Positions 51,972 to 62,289 are shown, numbered from the stretch's first letter. The stretch: 64,000 nucleotides of DNA from JAIPAN01 sp040403555 (GCA_040403555.1 JBBAKN010000002.1:62001-126000), one strand, 5' to 3'. Notes: generated by a model from the letters alone, not told the origin. Translations and numbers: made by a program.

Positions 51972-53432
51972 CTATAAATTAGTCCAAGTAGTCCCCTCTT
52001 TGCTATCGTTTAGCTGAATGCCTGCCTCTTGTAAGGCAATGCGTATTTTATCGGAAGTAGCGTAATCTTGCTTACCCTTTGCTTCGTTGCGTAGCTTGAT
52101 AATGAGCTCCATAAGCGGTGCCAAGTCTGTGCCTTCCTTGCCTTCTGACTTTAAGCCCAATACATCAAACACCATTTGTTTCACAAATTGACTTAAGTTA
52201 GCTAAATCGGCAGTAGAGATTTGCACCTTGCCATCGTTTATGCCATTAATCAATTTTACAGCCTCAAACAGTTCGGCAATAAGAATAGGGCTGTTAAAAT
52301 CATCGTTCATAGCCGCATAGCCACGTGCCTTTAAGGCGGCTACATCGCAGGTAGACTGAGTACTCGATTTTAACCCATCCAGCAAGTCAACCGCATGTAA
52401 TAAGCGCTTAAATCCTTTATCTGATGCTTCTAAGGCTTCATTCGAAAAATCGAGCGTACTGCGGTAATGTGCTTGAAGCATAAAGAAACGAACGGTCATA
52501 GGCGAAAAGGCCTTACTTAACGTAGGATGATTCCCGCTAAACAATTCGCTGGGTAAAAAACCATTGCCTGCACTTTTAGACATGCGGGTACCGTTTACGG
52601 TAAGCATATTGGTATGCATCCAATAACGAGAGGGCTCGTGGTGGTTACATGCCTGCGATTGGGCAATTTCATTGGTATGATGGGTGGCCGCTAAATCTAA
52701 ACCACCTCCGTGTATATCAAACGTATCACCTAGATATTTTTTACTCATGGCCGAGCATTCGATATGCCAGCCCGGGAAACCCCAACCCCATGGCGACGGC
52801 CAACGCATAATATGCTCGGGTTTGGCTTTAATCCAAAGTGCAAAATCTAAACGTCCTTTTTTATCATCTTGGCCCCCTAACTCACGGGTATTGGCCAATA
52901 AATCTTCTAATTGGCGATTGGTTAAAATGGTGTAGTTATTATTTTGGCTGTATTTTTCTACATCAAAATATACCGTGCCATTTACTTCATAAGCAAGGCC
53001 GCTTGCCAAAATCTCTTTTACCATTTCTATTTGCTCGGCAATGTGGCCGGTAGCGGTTGGCTCAATGCTTGGCGGAAAGGTGTTTAATAAGCCCATTACT
53101 TCATGAAAACCCAAGGTGTAACGCTGTACAATTTCCATGGGTTCTACCTGCTCTAGCTTGGCTTTTTTAGCAAATTTATCATCTCCTTCATCGAGGTCGC
53201 CCTCTAAATGCCCAGCATCGGTAATGTTGCGCACATAGCGAACTTTATAGCCCAAGTGCAGCAAATACCGGTAAATTAAATCAAAAGAAACAAAGGTGCG
53301 GCAATTGCCTAAATGTACATCGCTATACACGGTAGGGCCACATACGTACATACCTACCAAAGGTGGGTGTAGCGGAGTAAATAATTCTTTGCTACGAGTT
53401 AAGGTATTATAAACCTGTACTTGGTTTTTCAT
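51972..53432 (-). CDS. cysS: Cysteinyl-tRNA synthetase
   Basis: Class I synthetase charging tRNA-Cys. 486 residues. MYVCGPTVYSDVHLGNCRTFVSFD contains the HIGH-like HLGN and the zinc Cys at CGPT; the zinc site continues in GWHIECSAMSKKYLG near residue 226. KMSKS-like motif is RMSKSAGNG near 284. The mRNA is predicted to be leaderless, with TACCTTTG four bases before the ATG. Its stop is one base from the end of the convergent paralogue gene. Confidence 0.96.
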   Translation of the reverse strand: MKNQVQVYNTLTRSKELFTPLHPPLVGMYVCGPTVYSDVHLGNCRTFVSFDLIYRYLLHLGYKVRYVRNITDAGHLEGDLDEGDDKFAKKAKLEQVEPMEIVQRYTLGFHEVMGLLNTFPPSIEPTATGHIAEQIEMVKEILASGLAYEVNGTVYFDVEKYSQNNNYTILTNRQLEDLLANTRELGGQDDKKGRLDFALWIKAKPEHIMRWPSPWGWGFPGWHIECSAMSKKYLGDTFDIHGGGLDLAATHHTNEIAQSQACNHHEPSRYWMHTNMLTVNGTRMSKSAGNGFLPSELFSGNHPTLSKAFSPMTVRFFMLQAHYRSTLDFSNEALEASDKGFKRLLHAVDLLDGLKSSTQSTCDVAALKARGYAAMNDDFNSPILIAELFEAVKLINGINDGKVQISTADLANLSQFVKQMVFDVLGLKSEGKEGTDLAPLMELIIKLRNEAKGKQDYATSDKIRIALQEAGIQLNDSKEGTTWTNL

Positions 53433-53436
53433 GCCA

Positions 53437-53444
53437 CAAAGGTA
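53437..53444 (-). promoter_or_regulatory. -7 promoter element of cysS (leaderless type)
   Basis: TACCTTTG on the minus strand matches TAnnTTTG, exactly four bases before the ATG. Confidence 0.55.
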
Positions 53445-53453
53445 TAAAAATGC

Positions 53454-54572
53454 TTAGTTATCTAGTTCTAAATCTGCCCGAACTGCAAAATGATCGGATA
53501 GCTTTTTATCAATAATACGGTAATTTCTAACTCCAAAGTTAGGCGTAGCCAAAATATAATCGATCTGAAAATTAGGGAAATCGCCATTATAAGTAACGCC
53601 TAGACCACTCCCTTTCTCTTTAAAGGTATTCACCAAGCCATTGGCCATTTGGTGTACGGTATACGAAACTGGGGTATCGTTAAAATCGCCGGCTAGTACA
53701 TAAGGCCTAGTGCAAGTGCTGGTATGTTTTTTCACCAGGGCAACTTGCTTGCTGCGTTTTATAAAGGCCCGTTTTAAACGCCCCCCAATTCTACGCGACG
53801 AACTCATATCGGTTTGTATTTCTTCTTGAACTTGGTGGATATATTCGTAATCTTCAGGTTGAAATTTAATGGATTGGAGATGCACATTATACACCCGAAA
53901 TGTTTGTTTTCGGTAAATTACATCGGCATAAATAGCTTCGTTACCTCGTTGTTTTTTATCAAAACGAATACTGCCTTTTTTAACAATAGGGAACTTAGAG
54001 AAAATAGCTAAGCCAATGGCTTCAAAACCATTATCCGTAGTAGGCTCAAAGTAATAATGCTCGGTATTTAAAATCTCTTTAATAAGCTTTTTAAAATTGT
54101 ATTTTCCCCGATTACGCGTAAAAAATTCCTGAAAACATATCACATCGGGCTGCTCTTTACGAATAATGGTAAGCATTTGATCGCGAATAGTTTCTATGTT
54201 TTGAAATCCAAATTTTTTAAAGCTATGCACATTATAGGTCATAATACGCACAAAATCAGGCGATGATTTGGGTACTTCAATGGCGGTAGATTCTCTAAAG
54301 CCGACAAAACTGGTAAGAATATTCCAGCCGAGCACCACGGCCACTACTGAAGGTAACGCAAAAACAGGCTTTCGGAACAACCAGAATACCACAAAAAGCA
54401 AATTAAAAAGCAAAATAAAGGGATAGGCCAAGCCCACAAAGGCTATGGGCCAAAAACTACTAGGATTAATATAGGGAGCTAAATAAGAAAGCAGCAAAAA
54501 GAAAACTGCAAGCGCATTTAAGAACAGCAAAAATTTGCTCATCACCCCAATATGCGCTTTCCCTCTTCTCAT
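53454..54572 (-). CDS. Membrane-anchored endonuclease/exonuclease/phosphatase family protein
   Basis: 372 residues. The N-terminal 100 residues hold about three membrane segments (LLFLNALAVFFLLLSYL; FWPIAFVGLAYPFILLF; FALPSVVAVVLGWNIL). The EEP domain follows: IMTYNVHSFKKFG, VICFQEFF near residue 146, VYNVHLQSI and LAGDFNDTP near 297, then LSDHFAVRADLEL at the end with the catalytic Asp-His pair. A metal-dependent phosphodiesterase or nuclease facing the periplasm is likely. It is last in the mutL-rhomboid-EEP unit. Confidence 0.9.
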   Translation of the reverse strand: MRRGKAHIGVMSKFLLFLNALAVFFLLLSYLAPYINPSSFWPIAFVGLAYPFILLFNLLFVVFWLFRKPVFALPSVVAVVLGWNILTSFVGFRESTAIEVPKSSPDFVRIMTYNVHSFKKFGFQNIETIRDQMLTIIRKEQPDVICFQEFFTRNRGKYNFKKLIKEILNTEHYYFEPTTDNGFEAIGLAIFSKFPIVKKGSIRFDKKQRGNEAIYADVIYRKQTFRVYNVHLQSIKFQPEDYEYIHQVQEEIQTDMSSSRRIGGRLKRAFIKRSKQVALVKKHTSTCTRPYVLAGDFNDTPVSYTVHQMANGLVNTFKEKGSGLGVTYNGDFPNFQIDYILATPNFGVRNYRIIDKKLSDHFAVRADLELDN

Positions 54573-54578
54573 GGCAGG

Positions 54579-55289
54579 TTAATAAAAATCCCAGGGTTTA
54601 CGAATACGCCACACTTTCATCAATATAAAACCAAAAAGTGCGCCACCCAGATGCGCAAAATGCGCTACCGAGTCGCCACTAAATTGCGCTACACCCAAAA
54701 ACAATTCAATAACGATATAAACCGGAATGATGTATTTGGCTTTTAAAGGCACGGGGATAAACATGATGAACAATTCGGCATTGGGAAATAATAAACCAAA
54801 CGCTGTTAATAGACCGAAAATAGCGCCCGAGGCCCCCAACATGGGTCCGTAATAAATTTCTTGCAGGGTACGCAGATGATCGGGATTGGTAGAAGTATAG
54901 GAAGCCACATCAATAGTAATGCTACCGGCAATACCATACACCTCCATAGCCTGAATAGCCATTTGCAAGGCTAAAGCACCCAAACCGGTAATTAAATAAA
55001 ATTGAAGAAATCGTTTTGGACCAAACAGATATTCTAGCTGCGTGCCAAAGGTGTATAAGGCAAACATATTAAATAAAATATGTGCAAAGCTCACCGGGCT
55101 ATGCATAAACATATAGGTAATTACCTGCCAAATTCTGAAGTTGGGCGAATCGAAATAAAATACGCCAAAATACTCTACCATGGGATAAGCTCCGCCTTTA
55201 CTAAATACTAGCGTAGCAATATAAAAGATGATATTAATGATGAGTAGGTTTTTTACAACCGTTGGGGTATTGGCAAAGGGTAATCGCAT
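54579..55289 (-). CDS. Rhomboid-family intramembrane serine protease
   Basis: 236 residues from the ATG at 55289; an earlier frame to 55340 would overlap mutL. Six membrane segments. Catalytic Ser in GASGAIFGLLTAF and catalytic His in FAHLGGALFGF give the dyad. The N-terminal loop motif WQVITYMFMHSPVSFAHILFNM matches rhomboids (HxxxN region). Lies 4 bases after mutL and 6 before the EEP gene, so it is within an operon. Confidence 0.93.
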   Translation of the reverse strand: MRLPFANTPTVVKNLLIINIIFYIATLVFSKGGAYPMVEYFGVFYFDSPNFRIWQVITYMFMHSPVSFAHILFNMFALYTFGTQLEYLFGPKRFLQFYLITGLGALALQMAIQAMEVYGIAGSITIDVASYTSTNPDHLRTLQEIYYGPMLGASGAIFGLLTAFGLLFPNAELFIMFIPVPLKAKYIIPVYIVIELFLGVAQFSGDSVAHFAHLGGALFGFILMKVWRIRKPWDFY

Positions 55290-55293
55290 AAGG

Positions 55294-57132
55294 CTATTTT
55301 TCAAATTTTTGGAGTAACTCCTCCAAACTAAAGGTAACAATTATCGGTTTCCCACTAATAGAAACTTGAGGCATTTCGCAGGCAAAAAGCTCATCTATCA
55401 GGGAAGTCATTTCTTCTATATTTAAATGGGTACCCGCTTTAATGGCCGAGTTTTTTGCCAGGGTACGAGCCAACTGATCTCGTTTATTTAATTTGAGCGC
55501 CGCTTGGTTATTTTTAAATCCTTCTAACAATTGCTCTAAAACTTCCACTTCGCTAGCCGTGGACATAATATCGGCAGGGACACCCTCCACCACAAAAGCA
55601 TTGTTCCCAAATTCGCGAATTTGAAAGCCTAGGGCTTGAATATCGGGTAACAATTCTTTTACCAGTTCAGCGTCGGTTGCCGAAAGTGTAACCGTTTCGG
55701 GAAATAAACTTTGCTGCGAAGTGCCCGGCTTTGTGGCTAATTGTTGCACAAAGCGTTCGTATAATATACGTTCGTGGGCCGCTTGTTGATCTATAAGTAG
55801 GCAACCCGATTTAATGGTGGATAAAATGAACCGTTGATGCAGCTGCACAATTTGCTTCTCTCCAGCCTTTGTGAATGACTGTTCATCTTCCGTACCAAAA
55901 TTTAATGCTGCAGGCTGATGAGAGACACTTTTAAGCACTTCGTGAATGCCCAACCAATCCTGTTCAATCTTTTCGCGGCTTTGGCCCATATGATGCCTAG
56001 AAGGAGCCGATTCAACCGAAGCGGCAAAAGGATTAAAATTGGGGTTTACCCGAATACTCGGCGCCACAATATCTTCAGGCGACTGCTGGGTAATCATTTG
56101 GCTAAAGCCTGTTTCTTGGTTAAAATCTAACGTTGGGGCAATGTTATACCTACCCAAAGAACTCTTTACAGCCGAACGAATAATGGCATACATAGCCTTT
56201 TCATCCTGAAACTTAATTTCTGTTTTGGTCGGATGTACGTTGATATCAATTTGTGCAGGATCAATTTCAATAAACAATACGTACAATGGAAAACTATCTT
56301 TACTCAATACTTCATCAAAAGCCGAAGCCACCGCATGATTGAGGTAGGCATCTTTAATAAATCGACGGTTTACAAAGAAGAACTGTTCTCCACGTGTTTT
56401 TTTGGCAAACTCGGGCTTGCCCACAAATCCCTCAATATTAATAATGCTAGTTTCTTCGTAAACGGGCACCAACTTTTGATTGTATGCAGAACCAAAAACA
56501 TGCACAATACGTTGTTTTAAGCTAGATGCAGGTAAATGAAACAATTCATTTCCATCGTGGTGCAAAGAGAAAAACAAATCGGGATGTGCCAAAGCTACCC
56601 GCTGAAATTCATCAATAATATGGCGTAACTCCACCGAATTACTTTTTAAAAAGTTACGGCGGGCAGGGGTATTATAAAATAAGTTCTTAATGCTGATACT
56701 CGTTCCGGCAGCACAAGCAATGGGTTCTTGCTTTTGCACCGTAGAGCCTTCAATTTCTACTAAAGTTCCCAACTCATCTTCTACCTTACGGGTTTTTAAT
56801 TCTACTTGCGCAATAGCCGCAATAGAAGCCATGGCTTCGCCCCTAAACCCTTTGGTACGAATGGCAAATAAATCGGCAGCTTCTTTAATTTTAGAGGTAG
56901 CATGACGCTCAAAACACATACGAGCATCGGTTGGGCTCATACCACAGCCATTATCAAGCACCTGAATAAGTGCCTTTCCGGCATCTTTTACCAACAATTG
57001 AATGCGATCTGCACCGGCATCAATGGCATTCTCTAACAGTTCTTTAACTGCTGAAGCCGGACGCTGAACCACTTCGCCTGCTGCAATTTGGTTTGCAACA
57101 GAATCGGGTAAAAGTTGAATAATATCTGACAT
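55294..57132 (-). CDS. mutL: DNA mismatch repair protein MutL
   Basis: 612 residues. GHKL ATPase motifs: IAAGEVVQRPASAVKELLENAIDAGA near residues 17-42, DNGCGM near 61 and TKGFRGEAMASIAAI near 93. The C-terminal endonuclease motif DQQAAHERILYE (DQHA-type) is near residue 440, so this is a nicking MutL as in organisms lacking MutH. The terminal zinc/beta region is SISGKPIIVTFSLEEL. First gene of the mutL-rhomboid-EEP unit. Confidence 0.96.
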   Translation of the reverse strand: MSDIIQLLPDSVANQIAAGEVVQRPASAVKELLENAIDAGADRIQLLVKDAGKALIQVLDNGCGMSPTDARMCFERHATSKIKEAADLFAIRTKGFRGEAMASIAAIAQVELKTRKVEDELGTLVEIEGSTVQKQEPIACAAGTSISIKNLFYNTPARRNFLKSNSVELRHIIDEFQRVALAHPDLFFSLHHDGNELFHLPASSLKQRIVHVFGSAYNQKLVPVYEETSIINIEGFVGKPEFAKKTRGEQFFFVNRRFIKDAYLNHAVASAFDEVLSKDSFPLYVLFIEIDPAQIDINVHPTKTEIKFQDEKAMYAIIRSAVKSSLGRYNIAPTLDFNQETGFSQMITQQSPEDIVAPSIRVNPNFNPFAASVESAPSRHHMGQSREKIEQDWLGIHEVLKSVSHQPAALNFGTEDEQSFTKAGEKQIVQLHQRFILSTIKSGCLLIDQQAAHERILYERFVQQLATKPGTSQQSLFPETVTLSATDAELVKELLPDIQALGFQIREFGNNAFVVEGVPADIMSTASEVEVLEQLLEGFKNNQAALKLNKRDQLARTLAKNSAIKAGTHLNIEEMTSLIDELFACEMPQVSISGKPIIVTFSLEELLQKFEK

Positions 57133-57239
57133 GAACTGCTAAAATAGCTATTTTTTTGCCATTTTAAAGGCTAAAATTTGCTTTACATTCGCATTCAAAC
57201 AGCACAATCCCTATATTTAAACACAGAAAACAATACCAC

Positions 57240-58862
57240 ATGAAAAAAATCTTTTTCTTCTTAGCCCTTAGCTTTCTATGGGCATGTTCAAGCAAAAAAT
57301 CGGCCGATACCTTGATTTACAATGCACACATTTACACTGTAGACAGCACCTTTAGTGAAGCAGAGGCCATGGCCATTAGCGATGGTAAAATTATAGCTAT
57401 TGGCAAAAGTGCCGATTTGCAAAAAGAGTACAGCGCCAAAAAAGAAATTGATGCCAAAGGGAAAGCTATTTATCCGGGATTTATTGACGGGCATGCCCAC
57501 TTTTTAGCCTATGGCTTAGGACTAAATACGGTAGATTTAGTAGACACTAAAAGTTGGGAAGAAATTATAACCAAAGTAAAAGTCTTTGCTAGTCAAAATA
57601 CCGAAGGCTGGATTTTAGGCCGAGGCTGGGACCAGAATGATTGGAGCAATAAAAACTTTCCGAGCAACGCCGAACTCAACCGTTTGTTCCCCAATCAACC
57701 CATACTTTTAAACCGGGTAGATGGCCACGCCGCCATTGCTAACCAAAAAGCACTAGACTTAGCCGGCATTAAACCTGGCCAAACCTTAGTAGGCGGAGAA
57801 ATTGGAACAGAAAATGGAAAACTAACAGGCCTTTTGGTAGATAATGCTGTAGATCTAGTATCGAGCAAAATACCCAAACCCACTACCGAACAAGTAAACA
57901 AAGCCTTATTGGATGCTCAAAAAAACTGCTTTGCGGCAGGACTTACCACCATTGTTGATTGCGGCTTAGATCACCAAGCGGTAAGCACCATTGACGCCTT
58001 GCAAAAGGCGGAACAATTAAAAATGCGCTTATTCATCATGCTATCAGATAGCCCTGAAAATTTCGATTTTCTAGTAAAAAATGGCGCCATTAAAACCGAT
58101 CGCTTAAATGTGCGTGCCTTTAAAGTATACGCCGACGGGGCCTTGGGCTCTCGTGGTGCTTGCTTACTAAACCCTTACGCCGACCAAGCTGGGCATTTTG
58201 GATTTTTATTAAGCCCGAAAGCACATTACTTAGAATTAGCGCAAAAAATTGCCGGTAAAGGATTTCAAATGTGCACCCATGCTATTGGCGATTCGGCAAA
58301 CAGAGAAATTTTAAACGTATATGCCAAGGTATTAAAAGGTAAAAACGATTTACGCTGGCGTATTGAACATGCACAAGTGGTAAACTCTGCCGACTTCGCG
58401 AAATTTGGTGCCAATTCTGTAGTGCCTTCTGTGCAACCTACCCATGCCACTTCCGATATGTATTGGGCCGGCGAACGTTTGGGATCGGAACGCATAAAAG
58501 GGGCATATGCCTATCAGCAATTGCTACAACAAAATGGCTGGTTAGTTTTAGGAACCGACTTTCCGGTAGAAGATATTAGCCCTATGCGTACCTTCTACGC
58601 TGCCGTAGTTCGTAAAGATGCAAAGGGTTGGCCTAGTAAAGGGTTTCAAACAGAAAATGCCTTAAGCAGAGCCGATGCGCTTAGAGGAATGACCATTTGG
58701 GCAGCCAAAGGCAATTTTGAAGAAAAAGAAAAAGGCAGTATAGAGGTGGGCAAGTTTGCCGATTTTATTATCCTAGATAGAGATATTTTAAAAATAGCGG
58801 GAGATCAAATTTTAGGTACCAAAGTGCTAAATACCTATGTTAATGGAGAGAAAGTTTATTAA
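57240..58862 (+). CDS. Amidohydrolase lipoprotein, YtcJ-like
   Basis: 540 residues. Lipobox LWACSS with Cys16 gives a lipoprotein. TIM-barrel amidohydrolase of the YtcJ/AtzF-like (amidohydro_3) family: GFIDGHAHFLAYG near residue 80, RVDGHAAIANQKAL near 158, HAIGDSANREIL near 345 and GTDFPVEDISPMR near 440. All expected metal ligands are seen. The natural substrate is unknown. Its last 26 bases overlap the start of the beta-lactamase-fold gene. Confidence 0.9.
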   Translation: MKKIFFFLALSFLWACSSKKSADTLIYNAHIYTVDSTFSEAEAMAISDGKIIAIGKSADLQKEYSAKKEIDAKGKAIYPGFIDGHAHFLAYGLGLNTVDLVDTKSWEEIITKVKVFASQNTEGWILGRGWDQNDWSNKNFPSNAELNRLFPNQPILLNRVDGHAAIANQKALDLAGIKPGQTLVGGEIGTENGKLTGLLVDNAVDLVSSKIPKPTTEQVNKALLDAQKNCFAAGLTTIVDCGLDHQAVSTIDALQKAEQLKMRLFIMLSDSPENFDFLVKNGAIKTDRLNVRAFKVYADGALGSRGACLLNPYADQAGHFGFLLSPKAHYLELAQKIAGKGFQMCTHAIGDSANREILNVYAKVLKGKNDLRWRIEHAQVVNSADFAKFGANSVVPSVQPTHATSDMYWAGERLGSERIKGAYAYQQLLQQNGWLVLGTDFPVEDISPMRTFYAAVVRKDAKGWPSKGFQTENALSRADALRGMTIWAAKGNFEEKEKGSIEVGKFADFIILDRDILKIAGDQILGTKVLNTYVNGEKVY

Positions 58863-60660
58863 ACTCCTACTAACTTTTACGGGCATATTGCTGGGCATAC
58901 ACGCCTATGCACAAGAAAGCAACCCAGCCGAATGGTTACGCCAATTTAACGATGCACAAAAACATACGGTTGTGCTAAACAATGCCGATGAGGTGCTGCC
59001 CTTAGTCAATATCAACCAAAAAATTGCCAGCATAAATTTAGGCTTTAACCACAGTGAGGTATTCGATAGCTTAGCCAATAAATACCAACAGATACCTTCC
59101 TTTAATGGGAATTTTTATGCCAATACCTCTTCCTTAGACGCCTTATTAGACGATTTAAAATTTTACCACATGCTCATTATAGAGCTTTCGGATGTGGTTA
59201 TTTTCGACGAACGGGTACTTAATTTTATTAAGCAAGCAGAGAAGAATAAACAGGTAATCATTGCTCTTTTTGGCGATGCCCGAAGTTTAACCAAATTAGA
59301 AAGCATTCAATCGCCCATTATTTGGTGCGAAAATCATACAGAAGCTGGGGCTAGCGTGGTGGCGCAAGCTATATTTGGTGGCCTCAGCATTTATAATTAT
59401 CTAAAGCAAGATTATGGTGAAAAGCTACGCAGTGGCAGTGGCTTCTCCATCAAAAAAACACGCTTAAGCTATACGGTACCCGAGGCGGTTGGTATTCATA
59501 CAACCGATTTAGCCCCCATAGAAGCTATTGCATACGAAGCCATTTTTGCCAAAGCCACACCAAGTGCGGTGGTACTAGTGGTTAAAAACGGGCAAGTAAT
59601 TTATGAACGAGCCTTTGGCAACCCCACCTACGAGCGTACCCGGGCTACCCGCATAAACGATTTGTACGATATTGCTTCTATTACCAAAACCGTGGCTACT
59701 ACGCCCGCCGTAATGCGTTTGGTTGAAAGTGATAAACTTTCGCTCGATTCTCCTTTAAGTGCCTATATTGGGCGCACAAGAGGCTTAAATAAAGCAGATA
59801 TTAAAGTACGAGAAGTCATGCTGCACGAAGCAGGCTTTACGCCCTACATTCCTTTTTACCAAAAACTAAAACCTACGGATGTAAGTCCTAGGACTAGTGC
59901 CGAGTTCCCAACCAAAGTAACAGACAGTTTTTTCTTAAAGGCTAATTACTTTGCCGAGGTAATGTGGCCACAAATGTTGCGCTCTCCACTAATTAGAAGA
60001 GGCCGCTACGTGTACAGCGATTTAAGCATGTATTTTATGAAAGAAGTAGTAGAAACCCTCAGCGAACAACCTCTAGACGAGTATGTTGCCCAGCAATTTT
60101 ATGAACCCTTGGGCATGCAAACGGCTGGGTATTTACCCAAAAAGCACTTTGCTGTAGATCGCATTATTCCAACAGAAAACGACACCTATTTTAGAAAAAG
60201 TACACTGCAGGGCGATGTGCACGACCAAGGAGCAGCCATGCTGGGAGGCGTTTCGGGGCATGCGGGTGTGTTTGCCACCGCCAACGATTTGGCTATTTTT
60301 TATCAATTATTATTGAATAAAGGAACCTATGGTGGCAAACGCTATTTTAAAGCTAGCACGGTAGAACAATTTACCACCCGACAATCGACCACAAGTCGGA
60401 GGGGTTTGGGCTTCGACCGCTGGGACCCCAATGCTATACCTGCCTACCCTTCTACATTAGCCACACCCGAAACTTTTGGACATACAGGCTATACCGGCAC
60501 CTGCGTATGGGCCGATGCGAAGAACGACCTGATTTATATTTTCTTATCAAACAGGGTATATCCGGAGGTAAGTGATAGGTTATCTAATTTGAGAATAAGA
60601 CCACGCATTCAGGATGTGATTTATAAAGCCTTGGCTAAGTCAAATACTTCCCAACAATAG
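58837..60660 (+). CDS. GH3 C-terminal-like domain fused to beta-lactamase-fold serine hydrolase
   Basis: 607 residues; second possible ATG at 58843. Signal peptide LLLTFTGILLGIHAYA. Residues 25-200 match the C-terminal domain of GH3 beta-N-acetylglucosaminidase fusions (HTVVLNNADEVLPLVN; the later AIFGGLSIYNYL). Residues 210-600 are the serine-hydrolase domain: ASITKTVAT (SxxK), YSD (YxN position), HTGYTGT (KTG position). In related Bacteroidota proteins a GH3 N-terminal catalytic domain precedes; it is absent here. So it is a truncated form. Envelope peptide or peptidoglycan-related hydrolysis is plausible. Overlaps nadE by 26 bases tail to tail. Confidence 0.85.
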   Translation: MLMERKFIKLLLTFTGILLGIHAYAQESNPAEWLRQFNDAQKHTVVLNNADEVLPLVNINQKIASINLGFNHSEVFDSLANKYQQIPSFNGNFYANTSSLDALLDDLKFYHMLIIELSDVVIFDERVLNFIKQAEKNKQVIIALFGDARSLTKLESIQSPIIWCENHTEAGASVVAQAIFGGLSIYNYLKQDYGEKLRSGSGFSIKKTRLSYTVPEAVGIHTTDLAPIEAIAYEAIFAKATPSAVVLVVKNGQVIYERAFGNPTYERTRATRINDLYDIASITKTVATTPAVMRLVESDKLSLDSPLSAYIGRTRGLNKADIKVREVMLHEAGFTPYIPFYQKLKPTDVSPRTSAEFPTKVTDSFFLKANYFAEVMWPQMLRSPLIRRGRYVYSDLSMYFMKEVVETLSEQPLDEYVAQQFYEPLGMQTAGYLPKKHFAVDRIIPTENDTYFRKSTLQGDVHDQGAAMLGGVSGHAGVFATANDLAIFYQLLLNKGTYGGKRYFKASTVEQFTTRQSTTSRRGLGFDRWDPNAIPAYPSTLATPETFGHTGYTGTCVWADAKNDLIYIFLSNRVYPEVSDRLSNLRIRPRIQDVIYKALAKSNTSQQ

Positions 60661-62275
60661 GCATACGGCGACCTGGGCCGAAGGCTTTTGGCGATACCCG
60701 CAAAATAGGTGGTGTTTGGTAGCGTTTAAATTCGGCTTGGTTTACTAATTTAACCATTCGGGTAACAAGCGCCTCCTCAAATCCTTGGGCAATAAGTGCA
60801 GCAGGGCTTTGTTTTTGCTCAATAAACTGAAACAGCAATTTATCTAGCACGTCATATTCGGGCAAAGAGTCCGAATCTTTTTGTCCGGGGCGCAACTCGG
60901 CCGAAGGTGGTTTTACAATGCTATTTTGAGGAATAGTTTCTTTGTTTCTATTGATGTAATTTGCCAACTGATACACTTGAGTCTTATACACATCACCCAA
61001 AACACTAATGGCACCAGCCATATCTCCATATAAAGTACCATAACCTACGGCACATTCACTTTTATTGGAGGTATTGAGCAAGATATAGCCAAATTTATTC
61101 GAGAGCGCCATCAGCACCACTGCTCGGCTTCGAGATTGAATATTTTCTTCGGTTAGGTTGAAGGCTAACTCTTTAAAGGCAGGCTTTAACATCGCATCAA
61201 AAGCTTCGGTGGCATGCTTAATGGGTACGGTAAGCTGTTCGCAACCTATATTTTGTACCAATTCCAAAGCATCTGCAATAGAATGGTCGCTCGAAAACTC
61301 AGAAGGCAGCAAAATTGCCACTACGTTTTCGGGACCTAGGGCCTCCACGGCTAAGGCGCAAACTACAGCAGAATCTATACCGCCCGATAGGCCAAGGGTT
61401 GCTTTCTTAAACCCGGATTTTTGAAAATAATCGCGAATACCTAAAATTAAGGCCTGATAAATTTGCGCTACATCGGTTTCGGGAATGGCGGTTCTTGGTA
61501 CCAGCCCAAGCACCTTATTTTGTACAAATTCGTATACTTTCAAGTCCTCCTTAAAAGCCGGTAATTGGTCTAAAACGTCACCTTTTTCGTTAAAAACCAA
61601 CGATTCTCCATCGAAAATAAGCTCCGTTTGGGCACCAATTTGATTTACATAAAATAGAGGCAAGTTGTATTTACGGCAATTATCGCCTAATATTTGTACA
61701 CGCTCTTCGTCGTGGTTATAGGCAAACGGCGATGCGGCAATATTGATCATCACATCCGGATTTTCTTTACTAAGCCAATCCATGGGCTCTGCCACATACA
61801 GTGGATCGTTATTTACATTCCAGAGATCTTCGCAAATAGTGAGTGCAATTTTGGTGTCCTTAAAACTGATGCAGGCACTGTGTTTAGCCGGCTCGAAATA
61901 ACGGTATTCCTCAAATACATCGTAATTGGGCAAAAGCGCTTTATTTACTTGAGCTTTTACCTGTCCTTCGGCCATAAAATAGGCCGAGTTGTATAAATTT
62001 TTACCTTTTACCTGTGGGTTTACCGTGGGCAAGCCTACAATGCAGGCAATATCGGTACAAGCGGTGGCTATACGTTGGGCGGCCGCTTCGCATTCGGAAA
62101 TAAAGGAAGTATAGTCTAATAGATCTTTAGGTGGATAACCACAAATAGCCAACTCTGCAAATACCACTAAATCTGCTCCTTGAGATCGGGCATTTATAAT
62201 GGCTCCCAGAATTTTCTGAGTATTGGACTCGATATTACCTACGTGGTAATTTAGTTGGGCTAATGCGATTTTCAT
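60635..62275 (-). CDS. nadE: Glutamine-dependent NAD+ synthetase
   Basis: 546 residues from ATG 62275. N-terminal nitrilase-like glutaminase domain: MKIALAQLNYHVGNI, FAELAICGYPPKDLL (Glu), Lys in VNKALLPNYDVF and Cys in TICEDLWN. C-terminal NAD synthetase has the PP-loop LGLSGGIDSAVV near residue 296. Fully equipped to use glutamine as ammonia donor. It is divergent from gldB across 38 bases that contain both promoters. Confidence 0.96.
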   Translation of the reverse strand: MKIALAQLNYHVGNIESNTQKILGAIINARSQGADLVVFAELAICGYPPKDLLDYTSFISECEAAAQRIATACTDIACIVGLPTVNPQVKGKNLYNSAYFMAEGQVKAQVNKALLPNYDVFEEYRYFEPAKHSACISFKDTKIALTICEDLWNVNNDPLYVAEPMDWLSKENPDVMINIAASPFAYNHDEERVQILGDNCRKYNLPLFYVNQIGAQTELIFDGESLVFNEKGDVLDQLPAFKEDLKVYEFVQNKVLGLVPRTAIPETDVAQIYQALILGIRDYFQKSGFKKATLGLSGGIDSAVVCALAVEALGPENVVAILLPSEFSSDHSIADALELVQNIGCEQLTVPIKHATEAFDAMLKPAFKELAFNLTEENIQSRSRAVVLMALSNKFGYILLNTSNKSECAVGYGTLYGDMAGAISVLGDVYKTQVYQLANYINRNKETIPQNSIVKPPSAELRPGQKDSDSLPEYDVLDKLLFQFIEQKQSPAALIAQGFEEALVTRMVKLVNQAEFKRYQTPPILRVSPKAFGPGRRMPIVGKYLT

Positions 62276-62281
62276 CTGTAA

Positions 62282-62289
62282 CAAATATA
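62282..62289 (-). promoter_or_regulatory. -7 promoter element of nadE
   Basis: TATATTTG on the minus strand matches TAnnTTTG, six bases before the nadE ATG. Confidence 0.5.
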
